Assembly: GCF_016107685.1 (NCBI RefSeq)
Contig: NZ_JABASY010000004.1
Coordinates: 62,001-126,000, forward strand
Length of the DNA stretch: 64,000 bases
DNA from: Brevibacterium yomogidense
Lineage (GTDB): Bacteria > Actinomycetota > Actinomycetes > Actinomycetales > Brevibacteriaceae
Direction of reading: 5' to 3'
Numbering within the stretch: position 1 is the first letter of the stretch; the number at the start of each line of letters is the position of its first letter. Positions 45,389 through 53,822 of the stretch are shown here, piece by piece. The position numbers and the translations under genes are program-made. The notes below the pieces were generated by a model, which ran no database searches, had not been told where the DNA came from, and was given only the letters and a program-made list of their open reading frames with translations.

Positions 45389-46688
45389 AGTCCTGCTCCT
45401 CGACCACGCGCTGTGTGGAGAGGAGGGTGCGGCTGCCGGCGGTGAGCGTCCCCGTGCCCGCTTCGGTCACGAGGTGGGGGACCGCGACCGCGCCCGTCCC
45501 GTCCTGGGCGTACGCCTGGGCGATGCCCCCGGTGATGCCGTTGTGGACGCGGACGGCGCTGCCATCGCGCAGGTAGACGAGGACGCCCACGACGGCTTCG
45601 AGTGTCGTCCCGTCCCGCACGGACATCGCCAGCTGCTCCTCACCGCCGCCGTCGAGCACCGTGAGGCCGTCCGCGTCGAGGATGCCGGTGGTGCCCGATG
45701 CGGCGTCGCGGGCGACGTCGTGCACGTCGTCGGCGAGCACGTCCCCGGTGCCGAGGTCGAGCAGCGGACCCGCCCCGTCGCCCGTGTCGAGCAGTGCCAG
45801 CCCGTCGGCGCCCACTGCCGGGTTGGCCTCCAGTGAGGAGGCATCTCCGTCGAACTCCGCGAGCGGTGTCTCCCACCCGTCGTCCGCGCCCGAGGTGCCG
45901 GTCACCGCATCGTCCCCGACCCGCACGATCGTGCCGTCGTACTCACCGAGCACGCGACTGGACCCCTCATCGAGCACGGCTCCTGTCGACGGGTCGAGTG
46001 CGACCGCGCTTCCCGAGTCGCCCATGAAGCCCTCCGGGGGTGCTTCGAAGACGAGTCCGGGGCCCACGTGCGGGCCGGGCACCTCGACGGGCCCCCACGC
46101 GGGTTCCCCGGTGCGCAGGTCGTAGGCGCTGGCGGTGACGACGGAGACCTCGTGGGAAGCGTCGTCGTCGGAGGAGTCGTCGTCGGAGGATTCGGCGTCG
46201 GTGAGGACCGCGAGGTCTCTTCCGTCGGCGTCCCGGGTGACGACGAAACCGGCGCACGCCAGCGGCCGCTCCGCCGTCCACAGGACCGTTCCCGTGGAAT
46301 CGACGGCGTGGAACACGAGGGCGCTGTCCGTCTGCTGGGCGGACAGGAAGACGTCCTCGCCACGCTGCACCGGCAGGTCCCAGGCGGGTTCGACCGTGAC
46401 GAGCTGGTCGAACTGGGTGGGGACCTGCAGATCCGAGGTGTCCGCAGCGGGCAGCTCCTCGTCGGAGGTGTGCGGTTCGCGGTCCAGCCCCTCGACGGCT
46501 GCCGCGTCCTGGCCCGCGTCCTGGCCTGAGTCCTGCCCCGGGCCCTGCCCGGTGTCCTGGTCCGCGGTCTGTTCCGGGGCCTCGGCGCCGGTCGTGCAGG
46601 CCGTGAGCGTGACGGCGGCGGTGATCGCGGTGGCCAGCGCGGTGCGGACGCGGCGGCGTCCGGGACTGGGCGTGTCAGCGGAGGTCAT
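45387..46688 (-). CDS. PQQ-like beta-propeller lipoprotein
   Basis: A 433-residue lipoprotein: an Arg-rich start, hydrophobic helix and lipobox VTLTAC, then a Gln/Asp/Gly-rich linker (about 35-65) and a beta-propeller-like body with repeated LDxxTGxVLxx and YDLRTGEPAWGPV units that resemble PQQ/BamB blades. It is a surface-exposed binding or scaffold protein; the partner is unknown. Its start overlaps the ccdA end by 14 bp, so it is in the dsbA-ccdA operon. Confidence 0.75.
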   Translation of the reverse strand: MTSADTPSPGRRRVRTALATAITAAVTLTACTTGAEAPEQTADQDTGQGPGQDSGQDAGQDAAAVEGLDREPHTSDEELPAADTSDLQVPTQFDQLVTVEPAWDLPVQRGEDVFLSAQQTDSALVFHAVDSTGTVLWTAERPLACAGFVVTRDADGRDLAVLTDAESSDDDSSDDDASHEVSVVTASAYDLRTGEPAWGPVEVPGPHVGPGLVFEAPPEGFMGDSGSAVALDPSTGAVLDEGSSRVLGEYDGTIVRVGDDAVTGTSGADDGWETPLAEFDGDASSLEANPAVGADGLALLDTGDGAGPLLDLGTGDVLADDVHDVARDAASGTTGILDADGLTVLDGGGEEQLAMSVRDGTTLEAVVGVLVYLRDGSAVRVHNGITGGIAQAYAQDGTGAVAVPHLVTEAGTGTLTAGSRTLLSTQRVVEEQD

Positions 46689-47550
46689 CGGGTGTTCCTT
46701 CCGGGCTGGTCGTGGCGGTGCGCGTGCGCTGCCGGCGTCGGTCGTGCGTGAACCAGAGGGCGAGGGCGACGGCGGCGAGGACGAGGACCGCCACGATGTC
46801 CGCCGCTGTACTCGTGAGCAGGTCGGACGACTGGAGTCGCGCCAGGAGGTCCGTGGGCACGAACGAGGGGACGGACACGAGCCCGTTCGTCGTCCAGAAG
46901 ACGATCCCCACGACGATCATGAGCGCACCGGTGACCATCGACACGGTGTGGAGGCGAAGACCCGCGACGGTGACCTCGCGTCCGCGCAGCAGCGCCCGCC
47001 CACGTCCGCCGATCCGCTGCCACAGCGCTGCGATCACGAGCAGCGGCACCACCATGCCCGCGCCGTACACCGCCAGCATGACGGCGGACCCGACGACGTC
47101 GCCGTGTGCGGCCGCGAGAGTGAGGACGGCGCCGAGGATGGGGCCGGCGCACATGCCGGCGACGCCGCTGGTCGCCCCCAGGAGGAACGTCTTCGTCATG
47201 CCGCCCGCCTGCGCAGTGCGAGTGCGTGCCGCGTCCCCGCCGGGGACCAGTTTCGCAGGGTCGAAGCCGAACCCCAGGAACTGGACGACCCCCAGCACGA
47301 TGAGCACGAGGGCGGCGACGAGGACGATCTGGGTCCGGTAGGCGGTGAAGAGGGACCCCAGCGCGCCCGCGCCCATTCCCAGGGGGACCAGCACGACGAG
47401 CATGCCGACGTAGAAGACGGCACCGTGGAGCAGCAGTCGTGTGCGCGCGCCCACTGTGGAGGCGAAGAACGCGGGCAGGAGCAGCGCCGCGCACGGGCTC
47501 AGCAGAGCGAGGACGCCGCCGATGAAAGCGCTGACGAAACCGATGTCCAC
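46675..47550 (-). CDS. ccdA: CcdA-family thiol-disulfide interchange membrane protein
   Basis: A 291-residue membrane protein that passes reducing power across the membrane. It has six to seven helices and the two conserved Cys regions SPCAALLLPAF and GVAGMCAGPILGAV, the CcdA/DsbD core. It follows the DsbA-like gene by seven bp and overlaps the lipoprotein gene. The start is GTG 47550; the frame runs upstream into the DsbA gene without support. A CcdA next to a DsbA-like protein suggests a disulfide-reducing or isomerising system. Confidence 0.88.
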   Translation of the reverse strand: MDIGFVSAFIGGVLALLSPCAALLLPAFFASTVGARTRLLLHGAVFYVGMLVVLVPLGMGAGALGSLFTAYRTQIVLVAALVLIVLGVVQFLGFGFDPAKLVPGGDAARTRTAQAGGMTKTFLLGATSGVAGMCAGPILGAVLTLAAAHGDVVGSAVMLAVYGAGMVVPLLVIAALWQRIGGRGRALLRGREVTVAGLRLHTVSMVTGALMIVVGIVFWTTNGLVSVPSFVPTDLLARLQSSDLLTSTAADIVAVLVLAAVALALWFTHDRRRQRTRTATTSPEGTPDDLR

Positions 47551-47557
47551 GGGAGAC

Positions 47558-48337
47558 TCAGCCCTGCGCGGTGAGTGCCGTGTCGACGGCGTCGACGAAG
47601 ACGTCCGTGGGCTGGGCGCCGACGATCGGTTCGCCGCCCACGAGGAAGGTGGGGGTGGAGAACGCGCCCAGGTCCAGGCCCGTCTGCGCGTACGCCTCCA
47701 CCGTCTCCTGCGTCTCCTGGGAATCCATGTCCTCACGGAACCGATCCGTGTCGAGCCCGAGGTCGTCCGCGAGGTCCGTGAGTGCGTCCGCGGTGAGCCC
47801 GCTCTCCGGGCGGTGCTCGCCGTCCGCGAAGAGTGCGTCGTGGTACTCCCAGTACGCATCCTGGAGGGCCGCGGCGTGGGCGGCCTTCGCCGCCTGCTCC
47901 GAGGCGTCGCCGAACACGTTGACGTCCCTCCACTCGATGCGCATGTCGCCGTCCTCGACGTACTCCATCATCGTGGGCAGCGTCTCCTGGGACCACTCCG
48001 CGCAGTAGGGGCACTGGTAGTCGGAGAAGACGACGAGCGCGACGGGGGCGTCGACCGGCCCGATCGCCTGGACGTCGTCCTCGTCGCGCGTCTCCGCCTC
48101 CGTGAACGCGCCCTGCTCCGGGCCCTGCACCTCCGATGCGGCGTCGCGCGCCTGCGATCCGGAGCCCTCGGATTCCGCGGATTGTGTGCCGCCGCCTTCC
48201 GGCGAGGCGGTCGCGCCGTCGTCATCGGAGCCGCTGTTCACCACGAGGATCGTGAGGATGAGGGCCGCGGCGGCGAGGACGACGGTCACGGGGATCCACC
48301 AGCGACCGATGCCGGTGCGGGGAGCATGTGCGGGCAA
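47558..48337 (-). CDS. membrane-anchored DsbA-like thiol oxidoreductase
   Basis: A 259-residue protein with a signal anchor (about 12-34), an acidic Ser/Gly/Glu linker (35-95), then a thioredoxin-fold DsbA domain with active site CPYC in DYQCPYCAEWSQETLP. The cis-Pro is in FSTPTFLVGG. It is extracytoplasmic and acts on disulfides of exported proteins. First gene of a minus-strand operon with ccdA and the PQQ-like lipoprotein, reading away from a palindromic operator. Confidence 0.92.
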   Translation of the reverse strand: MPAHAPRTGIGRWWIPVTVVLAAAALILTILVVNSGSDDDGATASPEGGGTQSAESEGSGSQARDAASEVQGPEQGAFTEAETRDEDDVQAIGPVDAPVALVVFSDYQCPYCAEWSQETLPTMMEYVEDGDMRIEWRDVNVFGDASEQAAKAAHAAALQDAYWEYHDALFADGEHRPESGLTADALTDLADDLGLDTDRFREDMDSQETQETVEAYAQTGLDLGAFSTPTFLVGGEPIVGAQPTDVFVDAVDTALTAQG

Positions 48338-48408
48338 AGGAGGACTCCTTGGAGGGTTCGGGGGAGTGGGACAGCGGAGAGTGGGGCGGCGCGTGAGCCG
48401 CGGTGTCT

Positions 48409-48442
48409 ACTATGACGCATAGTCGACTAACATGCATAGTCG
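48409..48442. promoter_or_regulatory. double palindromic operator, probably BlaI/CopY type
   Basis: ACTATGACGCATAGT (48409-48423) is a perfect inverted repeat (ACTATG, three-base spacer, CATAGT). Directly after it, CGACTA (48424-48429) and TAGTCG (48437-48442) form a second. GCATAGTCGA also occurs twice as a direct repeat. It lies between two divergent operons, one of which encodes a BlaI-family regulator, so that protein is the likely ligand. Confidence 0.7.
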
Positions 48443-48521
48443 AACGAGGATGCGTACCAGGTGCGAGGCTGCCGGTCTGCATGCCTCATGACCGCTTGCA
48501 TCGTGATCGAGAGGGGACGAC

Positions 48522-49064
48522 GTGTGGAGGATCGACGGGCACGCAGTGCTCCTGGGGCTGCGCCTGTGGACCACCCGCCAGACCCTGGTGGCAGCTGGTG
48601 TGGCGGTGCTCGTGGGCGTGCTCATCGGCGTGGCGACCGTCCTCATCCCCAACACGCTCTTCGCACGGGACGTGCCACCGGTCTGGTGGGACGTCCCCGT
48701 GCTCGTCCTCATGGCGGTCCTCACCGGGATGCTCGCCGCGACCTACGTGCGTGACGCGACTGACACTGATGGCGCAACGAAAGGGGATGACGGCGTGGCC
48801 GAGGCGGATGGCGGCGTGACGGAAGCACGCGGTGGTGGCCTGGGAACGGTCGGGACGGTCCTCGCGTGGTTCGCGGTGGGCTGCCCGGTGTGCAACAAGA
48901 TCGCGCTCCTGGCGCTGGGCTACACGGGAGCCCTCACCTACTTCGCCCCGCTGCAGCCGGTCCTCGCGGTACTTGCGATCGGCCTCACGGGGGTCGCTCT
49001 GCTGTGGCGACTGCAGGGACGCGTCGTCTGTTCCGTGCCGCAGCGGTCGGAGGCGCGGGCGTGA
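48522..49064 (+). CDS. membrane protein with CPVC motif, unnamed
   Basis: A 180-residue protein with four helices (about 20-42, 53-72, 108-128, 134-152), an acidic loop between helices 2 and 3, and the motif GCPVCNKIALLALGYTG at the start of helix 3. The CPVC pair in a membrane helix suggests thiol-disulfide chemistry or metal binding, in keeping with the divergent dsbA-ccdA operon. I cannot name a family. GTG 48522 follows GAGGGGACGAC; its stop overlaps the blaI-like start (GTGA). Confidence 0.75.
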   Translation: MWRIDGHAVLLGLRLWTTRQTLVAAGVAVLVGVLIGVATVLIPNTLFARDVPPVWWDVPVLVLMAVLTGMLAATYVRDATDTDGATKGDDGVAEADGGVTEARGGGLGTVGTVLAWFAVGCPVCNKIALLALGYTGALTYFAPLQPVLAVLAIGLTGVALLWRLQGRVVCSVPQRSEARA

Positions 49065-49636
49065 AGAGGCAGGAGGGTGTGAGTGGAGACAAGAGGACGG
49101 ATGCTCGCGACAGCATGAGCGACATGATGAACGGGGAAGAGCTGAGAGTTCGGGGACCGAAGCCGCTGGGCCCGCTGGAGAGGCAGGTGCTGGAGATCCT
49201 CTGGGACCACGGGGCACGATCCGTGCGGCAGGTCATCGACCTGCTGCCCACCGACCCCGCGTACACGACGATCGCGACGGTTCTGTCGAACCTCAAGCGG
49301 AAGCGGTACGTGAGGACGCGGCGCGACGGCCGGTCGTCGCTGTACGAGCCGCTGTTCAGCCGTGCCGATCACGACGCCGCCGTCATGGGAGGAGTGCTGG
49401 AGGCCAGCCGGGATCGGTCCGCCACCATCCTGCGGTTCGCGGATTCGATGTCCGCTGAGGACATCGACCTCCTCAAGGACTACCTCCGCACGCAGGAATC
49501 CGGCGGACACGGGAACGATGCGCAGGAGCCCGGCGGACAGGAACACGACCTACTGGAGTCCGGCGACGGAGCTCCCAGCACGCACAGACCCGTGTCGAAC
49601 GAACTCAGTTCGCGCGAACCAGGGCAGGGGCGCTGA
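49061..49636 (+). CDS. BlaI/MecI/CopY family repressor
   Basis: A 191-residue winged-helix repressor. The core is LGPLERQVLEILWDHGARSVRQVIDLLP, followed by AYTTIATVLSNLKRKRYVRTRRDGRSSLYEP, the BlaI HTH and wing. The dimer domain runs to LKDYLRTQ and an extra Gly/Glu/Asp tail follows. In the family an M56 sensor protease cleaves or controls BlaI; such a protease is encoded right after it. GTG 49061 has GGAGG seven bases upstream. Confidence 0.92.
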   Translation: MKRQEGVSGDKRTDARDSMSDMMNGEELRVRGPKPLGPLERQVLEILWDHGARSVRQVIDLLPTDPAYTTIATVLSNLKRKRYVRTRRDGRSSLYEPLFSRADHDAAVMGGVLEASRDRSATILRFADSMSAEDIDLLKDYLRTQESGGHGNDAQEPGGQEHDLLESGDGAPSTHRPVSNELSSREPGQGR

Positions 49637-49637
49637 C

Positions 49638-50684
49638 ATGACCGGTGCGCTGGGGCTCGCAGTCCTGCTGCTCGTCGCCCTCATCGTGATGGGCGTCGTC
49701 GGTCCGGTCGTGCTCGCGGCGGCACGTCCACACCTCGCTGGGCATCCGCGTGCGGCGATCGCAGTGATCGGTGCGCTCGCGGCCGCCTGGATCATCGGCC
49801 TGGCGGCTGTGGGACCAGCGATCGCGTGGGCCGTGTCCGGTCCGGCACTCGTCCCGGGTGCTGCGGGTGCGGTGTGCCAGCAGTGTCTCGTCGCCGCCAA
49901 CCCCTTCTCCTCCCAACCTCTGCACGCGGGCGTGCCCAGTGCGGTCCTGCTGGGAGCCTCCGCACTGGTGCTCGCCACGATCGCGGTGTCGGTCCTCCGA
50001 GAGCTCCTGGTGCGGAGTCCCCGTGTCTGCCGCGCGTCGGGGTCCGCGGCAGATGCGGGCACGCCAGTGACGATCGCAGGTGTCCGTGTGCGCATCGTCG
50101 ACTCCCCGGCAACATTCGTGTTCGCACTGCCGGCCCGCTGTGGAGGCATCACGCTGTCGCGCGGTGCCCTCTCACTCCTCGACGAGGACGAGCTGCGCGC
50201 CGTCGTCGCACACGAAACGGTGCACCTGGCCCACCGTCACCACCTCATCGCAGCAGTCGCGACAGGGGTGACCGCACCGCTTCGCTGGGTGCCGTTCCTC
50301 GCCGCGTGCACGCGGATGATCCTCGAGCTCCTCGAGATCGACGCCGATGCCGGTGCATTGCGAGAGGCGGGCACCACGGCGCTGGTGAGCGCACTCGTGA
50401 AGCTGCAGGACGATGCCGCGTGTCCTGGAACAGCGGCGTCTTCCCATTCCGGAGCGGACGTGCCGTCCGCCGGGGTGCTGTTCGCTCTGGGCAGCGGTCC
50501 GTGGCACTCCTCGGACGCAACCGGCCCCAGCGCCAGGGTGCGGTCTCTGCTGGGCGCGGATGCACGGCCTCGGCGGTGGCCCACTGCGGGGCTCGCGGTG
50601 TTCGCAGCCCCCATGACCGTCGCCGGCGCGGGAGTCCACGTCGCAGGTGCGGCCGCCCTCCTGAACGGCTGCGCCCTCGTGTGA
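49638..50684 (+). CDS. M56 family (BlaR1/MecR1-like) membrane metalloprotease
   Basis: A 348-residue membrane protein: three helices in the N-terminal 120 residues, then the M56 domain with zinc motif HETVH (in VAHETVHLAHRHH, about 194-198), and a third ligand in LLEIDADAGAL. The penicillin-binding sensor domain of BlaR1 is absent, as in mycobacterial BlaR. It probably inactivates the BlaI-type repressor encoded two bases upstream. The signal is unknown; by context it may be thiol or wall stress. Confidence 0.9.
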   Translation: MTGALGLAVLLLVALIVMGVVGPVVLAAARPHLAGHPRAAIAVIGALAAAWIIGLAAVGPAIAWAVSGPALVPGAAGAVCQQCLVAANPFSSQPLHAGVPSAVLLGASALVLATIAVSVLRELLVRSPRVCRASGSAADAGTPVTIAGVRVRIVDSPATFVFALPARCGGITLSRGALSLLDEDELRAVVAHETVHLAHRHHLIAAVATGVTAPLRWVPFLAACTRMILELLEIDADAGALREAGTTALVSALVKLQDDAACPGTAASSHSGADVPSAGVLFALGSGPWHSSDATGPSARVRSLLGADARPRRWPTAGLAVFAAPMTVAGAGVHVAGAAALLNGCALV

Positions 50685-50814
50685 GCACCCGCGAACGATC
50701 GCGAAGCAGAAGGGGAGCGGAACAGGGTGCGATCGGCGACTGCGCTATCGCTGCCTGTGTCATCTCGTGAAACCACAGGCTGCGAGGTGAAGAGGGTCCG
50801 ATAGCGTGGCCGGC

Positions 50815-51831
50815 ATGACGTCTTGTGGTTCGTCCGACCCTGTCCTCCTCGCCCCGGAAGATCTCGAAGACCTCTGCGTCCGCGCTCTAGAAGCAGTCGG
50901 CGCACGTACGGGCGCCGCGCATTCTCTGGCCCGCGCCACGGTTGCGGCGGAAGAACGCGGACGGGCCGAGGTCGGGGCGGTACACCTGCTCGACTACCTC
51001 GACGCTCTGCGTGCGGGACGCTTGGATGGGACGGCGCGACCACGGGTGGTCACCGCACGGGCCGGTGCCCTGAGCGTCGACGCGGCGAACGGCACAGCAC
51101 AGGCCGCCTTCGACCTGGTGTCCGACGACCTGGGGCGCCGTGCCCGCGATTGTGGCATCGCCCTCCTCAGCATCCACCGATGCTTCACGGCGGGTGAGAT
51201 CGGCCATTACACGACTCGGATCGCGGAGCAGGGGCTGGTCGCGATCGCCGGATCGAACTCGCCCGCTCTCCTGTCCGCGTTCGGCGCGAAGACCGCCGTG
51301 ACGGGGACGAATCCGCTGTCGTTCGCGCTGCCCCACCCGGAGGGGCCACGGATGTTCGACCAGGCGGCGAGTGCGACGGCGTGGGTGAACATCCGCGACG
51401 CCGCGGACAGGGGCGAGCAGATCCCCGAGGGGTGGGCGATCGACCCGGACGGGGACCCCACCACCGACGCGGCGGCCGGACTGGCCGGCGCCCTGCTTCC
51501 GTTCGGGGGAGCGAAGGCCGGGAACATCGCGTTCATGATCGAGCTGCTCGCGGCGATCTCCGGAGGGTCGTTCTCCCTGGAAGCGCCGGCGTTCGACAGC
51601 GGAGACGAGCCGCCGCAGGTGGGTCTCTTCGCCCTCGCGATCGACCCCACAGCCTTCGATCCGGACTTCACCCACCGCGCAGAGGCGCATCTTCAGCGGG
51701 TGGCGGCGGAGCACGGCGCGGACTTCGGTCGCTGCAAGGAGCGCCGTGCACAGATCGCAGTTCCCGCGCACGTCTTCGACACGCTCACCCGCACCGCCGC
51801 TGCCGACCGTTCTGAGGAAGGAACATCATGA
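50815..51831 (+). CDS. Ldh/malate dehydrogenase family reductase
   Basis: A 338-residue NAD(P)H-dependent oxidoreductase of the YlbC/MDH2-like Ldh family (malate, ureidoglycolate, 2,3-diketo-gulonate or delta1-pyrroline-2-carboxylate reductases). The active-site His is in SIHRCFTAG, with the family segments SNSPALLSAFG, TNPLSFALP and PFGGAKAGNIAFM. Its pairing with a proline-racemase-family gene suggests imino acid reduction, but this is inference. TAGCGT (50802-50807) is seven bases before the ATG, a leaderless start; GTG 50806 overlaps that box. Confidence 0.88.
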   Translation: MTSCGSSDPVLLAPEDLEDLCVRALEAVGARTGAAHSLARATVAAEERGRAEVGAVHLLDYLDALRAGRLDGTARPRVVTARAGALSVDAANGTAQAAFDLVSDDLGRRARDCGIALLSIHRCFTAGEIGHYTTRIAEQGLVAIAGSNSPALLSAFGAKTAVTGTNPLSFALPHPEGPRMFDQAASATAWVNIRDAADRGEQIPEGWAIDPDGDPTTDAAAGLAGALLPFGGAKAGNIAFMIELLAAISGGSFSLEAPAFDSGDEPPQVGLFALAIDPTAFDPDFTHRAEAHLQRVAAEHGADFGRCKERRAQIAVPAHVFDTLTRTAAADRSEEGTS

Positions 51832-52826
51832 GAGCCCGACGCATCATCCCCGCCGTCGACGCGCACTGCGAAGGTCTGCCCGTCCGTGTCGTGACAGGGG
51901 GCGTCCCGCCGATGCCGGGGGAGACGATGGAGGAGCGGCGACAGTGGTTCATCGAGAACTCCGACGACCTCCGCACCCTGCTCATGTGCGAGCCGCGCGG
52001 CCACGGATCACTGTCCGGCGCGATCCTCCAGCCGTCCACGCGTGACGACGCGGACTGGGGAGTCCTCTTCATCGAGGTGACGGGTGTCCTGCCGATGTGC
52101 GGTGCGGGCACGATGGCGGTGGCGACCGTGCTCGTCGAGACGGGGATGGTCGAGGTGGAGGAGCCGTACACCACGATCCGGCTGGACGTGCCGATCGGTG
52201 TCATCACCGCGACGGTGCGAGTGCAGGACGGCAGGGCGGAGTCGGTGACGATCGAGAACGTCCCGTCCTTCGCGCACTCCTACGGGTCGACCGTGGACGT
52301 CCCCGGCTACGGGGAGGTCACCTACGACGTGGCGTTCGGTGGCAACTTCTATGCGTTCGTCGACCTCGACGACCTGGGGATCCCGTTCGCACCCGAGTCG
52401 CGGGGCCGGATCGAGGAGGCAGGGAAGGCGATCATGGCGGCCGTGAATGAGCACGCCCCGCCCGTCCACCCGGTGTCGGGGTTCTCCGGTTGCAACCACG
52501 TGGTGTTCCGCGCGCCCGGGTCGGACGCGCGCCGCACCCGTCACGTCCTCATCAACCACCCCGGCTGGCTGGACCGGTCACCGGGCGGAACGGGAACCAG
52601 CGCGAAGATGGCCCAGCTGCACGGGCAGGTCGAACTGGGCCTGGACACGGACTTCGTGAACGAGTCCTTCATCGGCACGTCGTTCACGGGTCGTCTCATC
52701 GACACGACGACCGTGGGCGGCCTCGACGCGGTGGTGCCCACCGTGACGGGCAGGTCGTGGCTCACAGCGATGGGCCAGTACCTGCTGGATCCCGCCGACC
52801 CGTTCCCCGCCGGCTACACGGTCTGA
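51828..52826 (+). CDS. proline racemase family protein with variant active site
   Basis: A 332-residue enzyme of the proline racemase / hydroxyproline epimerase / trans-3-hydroxyproline dehydratase family. The first catalytic motif is LPMCGAGTM with its Cys. In the second motif, DRSPxGTGTSA, the usual Cys (or Thr in dehydratases) is Gly: DRSPGGTGTSA. A single-Cys enzyme could not racemise by the two-base mechanism; it may be a dehydratase-like or other variant. It overlaps the Ldh gene by four bases (ATGA), so the two act together. Confidence 0.9.
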   Translation: MRARRIIPAVDAHCEGLPVRVVTGGVPPMPGETMEERRQWFIENSDDLRTLLMCEPRGHGSLSGAILQPSTRDDADWGVLFIEVTGVLPMCGAGTMAVATVLVETGMVEVEEPYTTIRLDVPIGVITATVRVQDGRAESVTIENVPSFAHSYGSTVDVPGYGEVTYDVAFGGNFYAFVDLDDLGIPFAPESRGRIEEAGKAIMAAVNEHAPPVHPVSGFSGCNHVVFRAPGSDARRTRHVLINHPGWLDRSPGGTGTSAKMAQLHGQVELGLDTDFVNESFIGTSFTGRLIDTTTVGGLDAVVPTVTGRSWLTAMGQYLLDPADPFPAGYTV

Positions 52827-52934
52827 GACGGATCGGCCTGGCAAGGACCGCGGTGCTGCGAACAGGAAGGACCCTTGTCACAGGGGCGCCCGGGTGATAG
52901 ACCGGGACGACAGCCAACAGTAGGAGGCAGTCCG

Positions 52935-53339
52935 ATGCGCTCACGAACCTACGCAGCAGTCGCGATGGCCGCCGCGCTCGCCCTCGGGGGATGCGGACAG
53001 GCGGACGACGACTCGCCCCAGGACACCGAGGAGTCCCAGCCGGCGGATTCGGCGGACACGCAGCCCGCCGGTGACGACAGCGGTGACGACAACGCCGACA
53101 GCGACAGTGACGACGGGTCGGGCGACGAAGGATCGAACGACGACTCCGGCTCGATCTCCCTGGACGAAGCCGGGAAGATCGTCACCGATGAGTACGGCGG
53201 TGAGGTGATCGGCGTCGAGGACGACGACTTCCGCGGGACACCCGCTTGGGAAGTGGAGGTCAAGGACAGCGACGAGGGCCGCATCGAGGTCAAGGTCGAC
53301 AAGGAGTCGGGCGAGATCCTCGACATGGAACACGACTGA
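52935..53339 (+). CDS. lipoprotein with PepSY-like domain
   Basis: A 134-residue lipoprotein with lipobox ALGGC, an acidic Asp/Ser/Glu-rich linker (about 22-72) and a C-terminal PepSY domain (SLDEAGKIVTDEYGGEVIGVEDDDF, then WEVEV and KVDKESGEIL). PepSY domains inhibit or bind proteases or sense the envelope. TAGGAGG (52921-52927) is seven bases before the ATG. Neighbours give no further hint. Confidence 0.85.
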   Translation: MRSRTYAAVAMAAALALGGCGQADDDSPQDTEESQPADSADTQPAGDDSGDDNADSDSDDGSGDEGSNDDSGSISLDEAGKIVTDEYGGEVIGVEDDDFRGTPAWEVEVKDSDEGRIEVKVDKESGEILDMEHD

Positions 53340-53362
53340 CAACTTCATCAACACCGGTCGCC

Positions 53363-53380
53363 GTTGATAACTTTATCAAC
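53363..53380. promoter_or_regulatory. GTTGATAA/TTATCAAC palindrome
   Basis: A perfect 8-bp inverted repeat around CT (53363-53380), with a related CAACTTCATCAAC element 17 bp upstream (53339-53351). It precedes a broken small reading frame next to tRNA-Arg and looks like an operator left from a lost gene. Confidence 0.5.
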
Positions 53381-53558
53381 GCTCCTGCCCGCGAAGCCGC
53401 GCGCAGGGCGGGCAGCATCATCACAGGTGAGCACGTGACGCTCGGCTGGCGGGATGCTCGACATCGTCCGCGGCATCATCGAACGAGGTGCGCTCTACAG
53501 TTTCCGCCACCGAGCGGTGGAGGCGTACCTGACGAGCGAGTGGCCCGACGTGGAGTGA
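53381..53558 (+). pseudogene. frameshifted relic beside tRNA-Arg
   Basis: Coding-like sequence in two frames: a first part reading NAPAREAARRAGSIITGEHV, then after a shift near 53450 an open stretch from ATG 53454 reading MLDIVRGIIERGALYSFRHR and ending at TGA 53556-53558. No stand-alone gene is supported. Its place next to the 3' end of a tRNA gene suggests a remnant of an integrated element. I do not recognise the family. Confidence 0.4.
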
Positions 53559-53592
53559 CCAGACGGCTGCTGCCGTCCCTGGTCGATCAGTG

Positions 53593-53665
53593 CGCCCCCG
53601 GCGAGATTCGAACTCGCGGCACCCGCTTTAGGAGAGCGGTGCTCTATCCCCTGAGCTACGGGGGC
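53593..53665 (-). tRNA. tRNA-Arg (anticodon CCT)
   Basis: A 73-base cloverleaf on the minus strand: acceptor GCCCCCG/CGGGGGC, D arm with GCTC...GAGC, anticodon arm CCGCT-CTCCTAA-AGCGG giving anticodon CCT, and T arm with GCGAG-TTCGAAT-CTCGC. No CCA is encoded. It reads AGG codons. Confidence 0.95.
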
Positions 53666-53822
53666 GTGCCCACTGAGCGTGCTCTCGCGGGAGCGTGCGC
53701 GTGGACGTCGCCATACTACTGCCTCGCGCCCGCAGTGCGAACTCGTCGGTCCCACCGGATTTTTCGCACTGGTCCGGTGCGCCGCCATGGGCCGCCACGG
53801 TCGAACCGGTAGTGTCGGAGCC

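Noticed and set aside
48866-49060. N-terminal extension of the BlaI protein
   Set aside because: It is the shadow of the CPVC membrane protein gene; GTG 49061 has its own Shine-Dalgarno and gives a normal BlaI length.
50806-50814. GTG 50806 as start of the Ldh-family gene
   Set aside because: It overlaps the TAGCGT box that sits seven bases before ATG 50815, the same arrangement as at other leaderless genes here.
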